Below the pieces are notes generated by a model that saw nothing but the letters and a program-made list of their open reading frames with translations, had not been told where the DNA came from and did not search any database. This document shows, one piece after another, positions 5,718 to 8,298 of a DNA stretch of 8,298 nucleotides (position 1 is its first letter; each line of letters opens with the position of its first letter). This DNA is from Nitrospinota bacterium. Its GTDB lineage: Bacteria; Nitrospirota; Nitrospiria; Nitrospirales; UBA8639. The DNA is taken from positions 1 through 8,298 of the forward strand of contig JADFRB010000055.1 of the NCBI GenBank assembly GCA_022561525.1. Direction: 5' to 3'. The position numbers and the translations under genes were made by a program.

Positions 5718-7214
5718 ATGACCTTTGATCTCACCCTATCCGCCTCCGACCTCCTCCTTCTCGCACCAGAGATTTTTCTCACACTCTGGTTGTGTGTGGT
5801 GTTGGCCGTCGATTTTTCGTTCAAAAATATAGATCACGAAAATCTCGCGTATCTCTCGGTTGGCGGAATTATTGCCACGCTCATCAATCTGATTTGGTTC
5901 AATTATATCGGGGTCCACGGTGCATTGTTTAATGACACGTTTGTCCTGGACGGCATGGCGATCTTCTTTAAAATCATTATTGTGCTGTCCACTGCGCTCG
6001 TCTTGTTGATGTCTATCGATTATGTCAAGAGTTTCCGTTTCTTCCGTGGCGAATATTATTTTCTGGTCATGATGTCGGCCTTGGGGATGATGTTTATGGC
6101 ATCAGCCCAGGATCTGTTGTCGGTGTTCGTGACGTTAGAGTTTTCTACCTTCGGCTTTTATGTGTTGGTCGCGTACCTTAGAGAAGATGAACGGTCTAGC
6201 GAAGCAGGGCTGAAATTTTTCATTCTGGGTGTGTTTGTCGCAGGCCTTTTGACGTATGGAATCAGCCTGGTCTACGGAGAAACCGGAACCTTCGTGTTCT
6301 CCGAAATGGGAGTGACATCTGGAAGTTATGGTTTGGCAATTGGCTTTATCATGATCTTTGCCGCCCTGGGCTTCAAAATCGGCGCTGTGCCTTTTCACTC
6401 TTGGATTCCTGATACGTACCAAGGTGCTCCGACACCCATCACCGCGTTTCTCTCCATCGCTCCGAAGGCAGCGGCATTCGCTATTCTCATTCGGATGTTC
6501 TATGTCGCGCTCATCACGTTTAAGCCGATGTGGGTGTTGCTGTTTGTCGTCGCCTCGATTGTCTCGATGACCTATGGCAACATCGTGGCCATAGCGCAGA
6601 AAAACATTAAGCGCCTGCTGGCGTATTCCGGCATCGCCCAAATTGGCACTGTGATGATTGGGTTGGCCGCGGGAACCAAGCGCGGAAGTGATGCGATTCT
6701 GTTCTTTCTGTTGTCCTACCTGTTCGCCAACCTTGGCGCGTTTGCTGTTATTGTCGGTGTAAGTAACCTGATTAAGAGTGATGAAATCGAGGACTACAAT
6801 GGCTTGAATCGCCGATCACCCTTCCTCGCAGCGGCCATGCTGCTCTTTCTTTTGTCGTTGGCAGGCGTGCCACCACTCGCTGGATTTATCGGGAAAATCT
6901 ACATCTTTCTCGCTGCCATTGAACAAGAACTCTATACGCTGCTGATTGTCGGTCTGATCAACATCGTGATCTCGCTGTACTACTATCTTATTGTGGTTAA
7001 AAAGATGTACATCAACGAACCAACCGATCCAAGTCCTCTCACCGTCTCAGCCCCCCTCAAAACCGCCATCTGTGTCTGCATCGCCGGCACACTGCTCCTC
7101 GGCATCTACCCCAAACCCTTCATCGACTGGGCCGTCTCAGCAACATTGATGTTCTCAAACATTGTTGCGCCGACCGCTGCTGTTCCTGCCTTGCCTTCCC
7201 TGGTCGGAGGATAG
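5718..7214 (+). CDS. nuoN: NADH-quinone oxidoreductase subunit N
   Basis: This antiporter-like subunit is the one closest to the quinone-site end of the complex I membrane arm, 498 aa against about 485 in E. coli. Expected channel residues are all present: E141 (LEFSTFGFYVL, TM5), K220 (GFKIGAVPFHSWIPD, TM7), K250 (SIAPKAAAFA, TM8) and K393 (GVPPLAGFIGK, TM12). The usual 'AYSSIAH' histidine position after TM9 reads Q308 (AYSGIAQIG). The start ATG gives a normal NuoN N-terminus (helix with LLLLAPEIFLTLW), but no Shine-Dalgarno is visible. It is separated from nuoM2 by 263 nt of palindromic repeats. Codon choice changes abruptly at the 3' end: 26 of the 34 codons at 7038-7139 end in C, against 14 of the first 34. 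A degenerate copy of part of this tail lies near 8173-8253. The gene itself appears intact. Confidence 0.97.
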   Translation: MTFDLTLSASDLLLLAPEIFLTLWLCVVLAVDFSFKNIDHENLAYLSVGGIIATLINLIWFNYIGVHGALFNDTFVLDGMAIFFKIIIVLSTALVLLMSIDYVKSFRFFRGEYYFLVMMSALGMMFMASAQDLLSVFVTLEFSTFGFYVLVAYLREDERSSEAGLKFFILGVFVAGLLTYGISLVYGETGTFVFSEMGVTSGSYGLAIGFIMIFAALGFKIGAVPFHSWIPDTYQGAPTPITAFLSIAPKAAAFAILIRMFYVALITFKPMWVLLFVVASIVSMTYGNIVAIAQKNIKRLLAYSGIAQIGTVMIGLAAGTKRGSDAILFFLLSYLFANLGAFAVIVGVSNLIKSDEIEDYNGLNRRSPFLAAAMLLFLLSLAGVPPLAGFIGKIYIFLAAIEQELYTLLIVGLINIVISLYYYLIVVKKMYINEPTDPSPLTVSAPLKTAICVCIAGTLLLGIYPKPFIDWAVSATLMFSNIVAPTAAVPALPSLVGG

Positions 7215-7228
7215 CACGAAACAAGGTT

Positions 7229-7257
7229 TTGTCCTTTCAGTTTTCATTTGCCATAAT
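7229..7257 (+). promoter_or_regulatory. Sigma70-like promoter of the MNT/HEPN pair
   Basis: A -35-like TTGTCC (7229-7234, 4 of 6 consensus bases) and a -10-like CATAAT (7252-7257, 5 of 6) are separated by exactly 17 nt, in the short gap after nuoN. Transcription would start near 7264. An ATG at 7273 would then have almost no leader, and its AGAGG (7258-7262) would not be transcribed. That argues for the later ATG at 7306 as the MNT start. The module would thus be expressed independently of the nuo operon. Confidence 0.55.
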
Positions 7258-7294
7258 AGAGGCACTCAGATCATGAAGCTTTCTGAAGGAAACT

Positions 7295-7302
7295 GGGAGA
7301 GG
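7295..7302 (+). promoter_or_regulatory. Ribosome binding site deciding the MNT start
   Basis: GGGAGAGG at 7295-7302 contains GGGAG (7295-7299) six bases before ATG 7306, the best Shine-Dalgarno of the region. It favours 7306 over the in-frame ATG at 7273. Confidence 0.5.
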
Positions 7303-7305
7303 CGT

Positions 7306-7638
7306 ATGAAAAGGTCTGTAAATAGCGCTACCCTTATCACAGAGATGGTTCGGCGAATTGTCGAAACCTGGAATCCCGACCAGATCATTTTGTTTGGGTC
7401 ATATGCTCGTGGAACAGCGGGCCCGGATAGCGATGTTGATCTCTTGGTAGTTATGTCACTTTCTGAAGGGAGGCGAAAAGTTCGGCTGGGTATTCGCCGA
7501 GCGTTAAGTGGCATGGGACTACCAAAGGATATTGTGGTGGTCACCCCACAGGAAATAGATCGCTATCGTGAGTGTCCTGGAACCATCATTCGTGCGGCCT
7601 TAGGTGAAGGAAAAGTTCTATATGAGCGCAAGTCCTGA
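7306..7638 (+). CDS. MNT-type minimal nucleotidyltransferase, putative antitoxin
   Basis: This is a small protein (110 aa from ATG 7306; 121 aa if ATG 7273 is used) of the DNA polymerase beta-like minimal nucleotidyltransferase family. Residues 31-45 (GSYARGTAGPDSDVD) match the GSx10DxD signature exactly, with metal-binding D43 and D45. A likely third acidic residue is D75 in LPKDIVVVTP. The core beta strands are IILF and VDLLVVM. Members paired with HEPN proteins form MNT/HEPN modules. In characterised type VII systems the MNT protein neutralises the HEPN toxin by transferring AMP onto it. Here the HEPN gene overlaps its 3' end by 17 nt, the usual co-translated layout. The frame is open back into nuoN, but the upstream start is ruled out by overlap, by the promoter at 7229-7257 and by the non-family N-terminus. 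With its partner frameshifted, the gene may be an orphan. Family call firm; substrate unknown. Confidence 0.88.
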   Translation: MKRSVNSATLITEMVRRIVETWNPDQIILFGSYARGTAGPDSDVDLLVVMSLSEGRRKVRLGIRRALSGMGLPKDIVVVTPQEIDRYRECPGTIIRAALGEGKVLYERKS

Positions 7639-8022
7639 ACGAATTGAGGTTGTCCGGCAATGGGTAGCGAAAGCAGAAAATGATCTGAGAAATGCTGAAC
7701 ATACCCTCAAAATGAAAGAAGACTGTCCGCTAGATACAGTGTGTTTTCATGCACAACAGTGTGCCGAGAAATTGATGAAAGCTTGGTTAGTCTTCCTAGG
7801 CATTGATTTCCCCAAAACCCACGACTTAACCGAGTTAGCGGCACTTCTTCCGAAAAAGATCGTTTCCCAATTTCGGTAGATGATTGTGTGATGTTAACGG
7901 ACTACGCAACGGTCACGCGATACCCTGGAGAAGGGGAAGTCATTGAACGTTCCGATGCTCAACAGGCCGTAGAATTGGCCAAACGAGTACGAGAAGTGGT
8001 CCGTCAAATTCTTCCTGTTTGA
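7622..8022 (+). pseudogene. HEPN-domain protein, partner of the MNT gene, split by a frameshift
   Basis: The first frame runs 7622-7879 (85 aa). It has the HEPN hallmark helices: VRQWVAKAENDLRNAEHTL, then CFHAQQCAEKLMKAWLVFLG and the conserved THDLTELAALL. It then ends early at TAG 7877. The missing C-terminus continues in the -1 frame from about 7861 to TGA 8020-8022, with VDDCVMLTDYATVTRYPGE and a final helix AVELAKRVREVVRQILPV, typical of this family. One extra A in the A5 run 7853-7857 would give one continuous protein of 133 aa, the normal length. So one base has been lost, by mutation or sequencing error. The ATG at 7622, with AAGGA (7607-7611) 10 nt upstream, is preferred over an in-frame GTG at 7604. 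An ATG at 7891 could start a 43-aa fragment. HEPN proteins of such pairs are often RNA-targeting toxins; function here is inferred only from family and pairing. Confidence 0.85.
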
Positions 8023-8133
8023 TTGTGAGCCATTTTCCTCACTGATTTCCGTGGATCATTTTCTCTTTCCTGTAGCTTGCCATGAGGTACCCATTGAGGT
8101 CTGCTCTGAGTGTTATCGAAGGGTTCCCCCAAT

Positions 8134-8174
8134 GGAACAGTGGGCTAAGGGGATTTTCGAAATCCCATTGTTCC
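8134..8174 (+). repeat. Nested hairpin after the MNT/HEPN pair
   Basis: GGAACAGT (8134-8141) pairs with ATTGTTCC (8167-8174), 8 bp with one G-U. Inside, GGGATTT (8150-8156) pairs with AAATCCC (8160-8166) around a TCG loop. Alternatively the outer stem extends to 11 bp, using GGG 8142-8144 with CCC 8164-8166. It could be a transcription end signal for the module, though only TTT follows, or the edge of a repeat. It abuts the nuoN-like fragment that begins near 8173. Confidence 0.45.
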
Positions 8175-8253
8175 TTTGACTGCCCGCACTAAAACTGCTG
8201 TAAATTTTCGAATCGATAGCAGCCTCCTCGTCGGCACCTTCCCCAAACCCTTC
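8149..8253 (+). pseudogene. Degenerate fragment resembling the nuoN 3' end
   Basis: A frame opening after TAA 8146-8148 stays open to the window end and has no usable ATG. Its residues at 8179-8253 (TARTKTAVNF, then RIDSSLLVGTFPKPF) align without gaps to NuoN residues encoded at 7047-7121 (SAPLKTAICV, then CIAGTLLLGIYPKPF). Twelve of 25 residues are identical and several others similar (V/I, F/Y, S/T). By hand count 50 of 75 bases match, and 26 of the last 30, including a 14-base exact match CCCCAAACCCTTCA. Upstream, PLT (8173-8181) also matches NuoN PLT if a small gap is allowed. Beyond 8253 similarity is lost. The likely origin is a displaced or duplicated nuoN tail. The match is short and was found by eye, so chance cannot be fully excluded. 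Confidence 0.5.
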
Positions 8254-8298
8254 AATCCAAAAACAGCAGCTGGAAGTGCTGATGCAGCGCAAGAGTTC

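Larger units (their letters stand above)
8023..8298. other. Tail region without an intact gene
   Basis: No complete coding sequence was found on either strand in the 276 bases after the HEPN remnant. It holds the nested hairpin and the nuoN-like fragment described separately. A short inverted pair CTGCT (8195-8199) and AGCAG (8218-8222) also lies inside that fragment. The frame from 8149 runs off the window, so a gene with its body further downstream cannot be excluded. Confidence 0.5.

Noticed and set aside
6135..6641. Long minus-strand open frame (168 codons) inside nuoN
   Set aside because: It lies antisense to well-conserved NuoN helices, its translation is rich in Arg, His, Gln and Asp with no family resemblance, and it has no ribosome site. 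It is a shadow of nuoN codon use.
177..7214. Mrp-type multisubunit cation/proton antiporter or membrane-bound hydrogenase instead of complex I
   Set aside because: NuoL, NuoM and NuoN are homologous to Mrp subunits, but the NuoK ending, the K-L-M-M-N order, the NuoL lateral helix and the NuoN-specific lysines identify complex I.
7162..7305. Longer N-terminus for the MNT protein starting inside nuoN
   Set aside because: It would overlap nuoN by 53 bases and precede the promoter at 7229-7257. The extra residues do not resemble the family, and GGGAG before ATG 7306 is a better site.
7604..7621. GTG start for the HEPN protein
   Set aside because: The ATG at 7622 has AAGGA ten bases upstream and begins the family-like sequence. 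The extra six residues have no support, and the GTG lies inside the AGGTGAAGGA purine run itself.
7846..7866. Programmed -1 frameshifting to produce full-length HEPN protein
   Set aside because: The site reads G AAA AAG, lacking the sixth A of the classic A AAA AAG heptamer, and I saw no clear stimulatory stem-loop just downstream or Shine-Dalgarno just upstream. A simple one-base loss is the more economical reading.

Overview
The window holds the distal membrane-arm genes of a bacterial respiratory complex I (NADH:quinone oxidoreductase, type-1 NDH) operon. All genes are on the + strand, in the order nuoK (3' end only), nuoL, nuoM (copy 1), nuoM (copy 2), nuoN. A small MNT nucleotidyltransferase / HEPN toxin-antitoxin-type pair and a short non-coding tail follow. 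The tandem pair of clearly different nuoM genes, together with a NuoL whose C-terminal lateral helix is about 24-29 residues longer than usual, is the hallmark of the '2M' complex I described for Nitrospira and a few other lineages. A Nitrospira-type nitrite oxidiser or comammox relative (Nitrospirota), with roughly balanced GC, is the best guess. It rests on gene order and protein character, not on a marker gene.

Layout. 1-175: end of nuoK. 177-2168: nuoL, starting with GTG one base after nuoK stops. 2169-2281: gap with an imperfect palindrome and an A7-G-T7 tract. 2282-3853: nuoM1. 3859-5454: nuoM2, only 5 nt behind nuoM1. 5455-5717: gap with two strong palindromes of the dispersed-repeat kind. 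5718-7214: nuoN. 7215-7305: a good sigma70-like promoter. 7306-7638: MNT protein. 7622-8022: HEPN partner, broken by a one-base frameshift in an A5 run. 8023-8298: a nested hairpin, then a degenerate second copy of the nuoN 3' end.

How the genes work together. NuoL, both NuoMs and NuoN are antiporter-like proton-channel subunits in the membrane. NuoK belongs to the link toward the quinone site. In the expected complex the order would be NuoK-NuoN-NuoM-NuoM'-NuoL, with the long NuoL lateral helix spanning one subunit more than in ordinary complex I. That gives one more potential proton channel per two electrons, or, run in reverse, more driving force for low-potential electron transfer. Both NuoM copies depart from the canonical charged-residue pattern, and in different places. 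Copy 1 has a shortened TM8 around its lysine and lacks the TM11 histidine. Copy 2 lacks the TM7 lysine and carries a 27-residue cytoplasmic-side insertion.

The MNT/HEPN module has its own promoter and is unlikely to be part of complex I. The nuoN-like fragment beyond it, and an abrupt run of C-ending codons at the 3' end of nuoN, suggest that this cassette entered by recombination at the nuoN tail.
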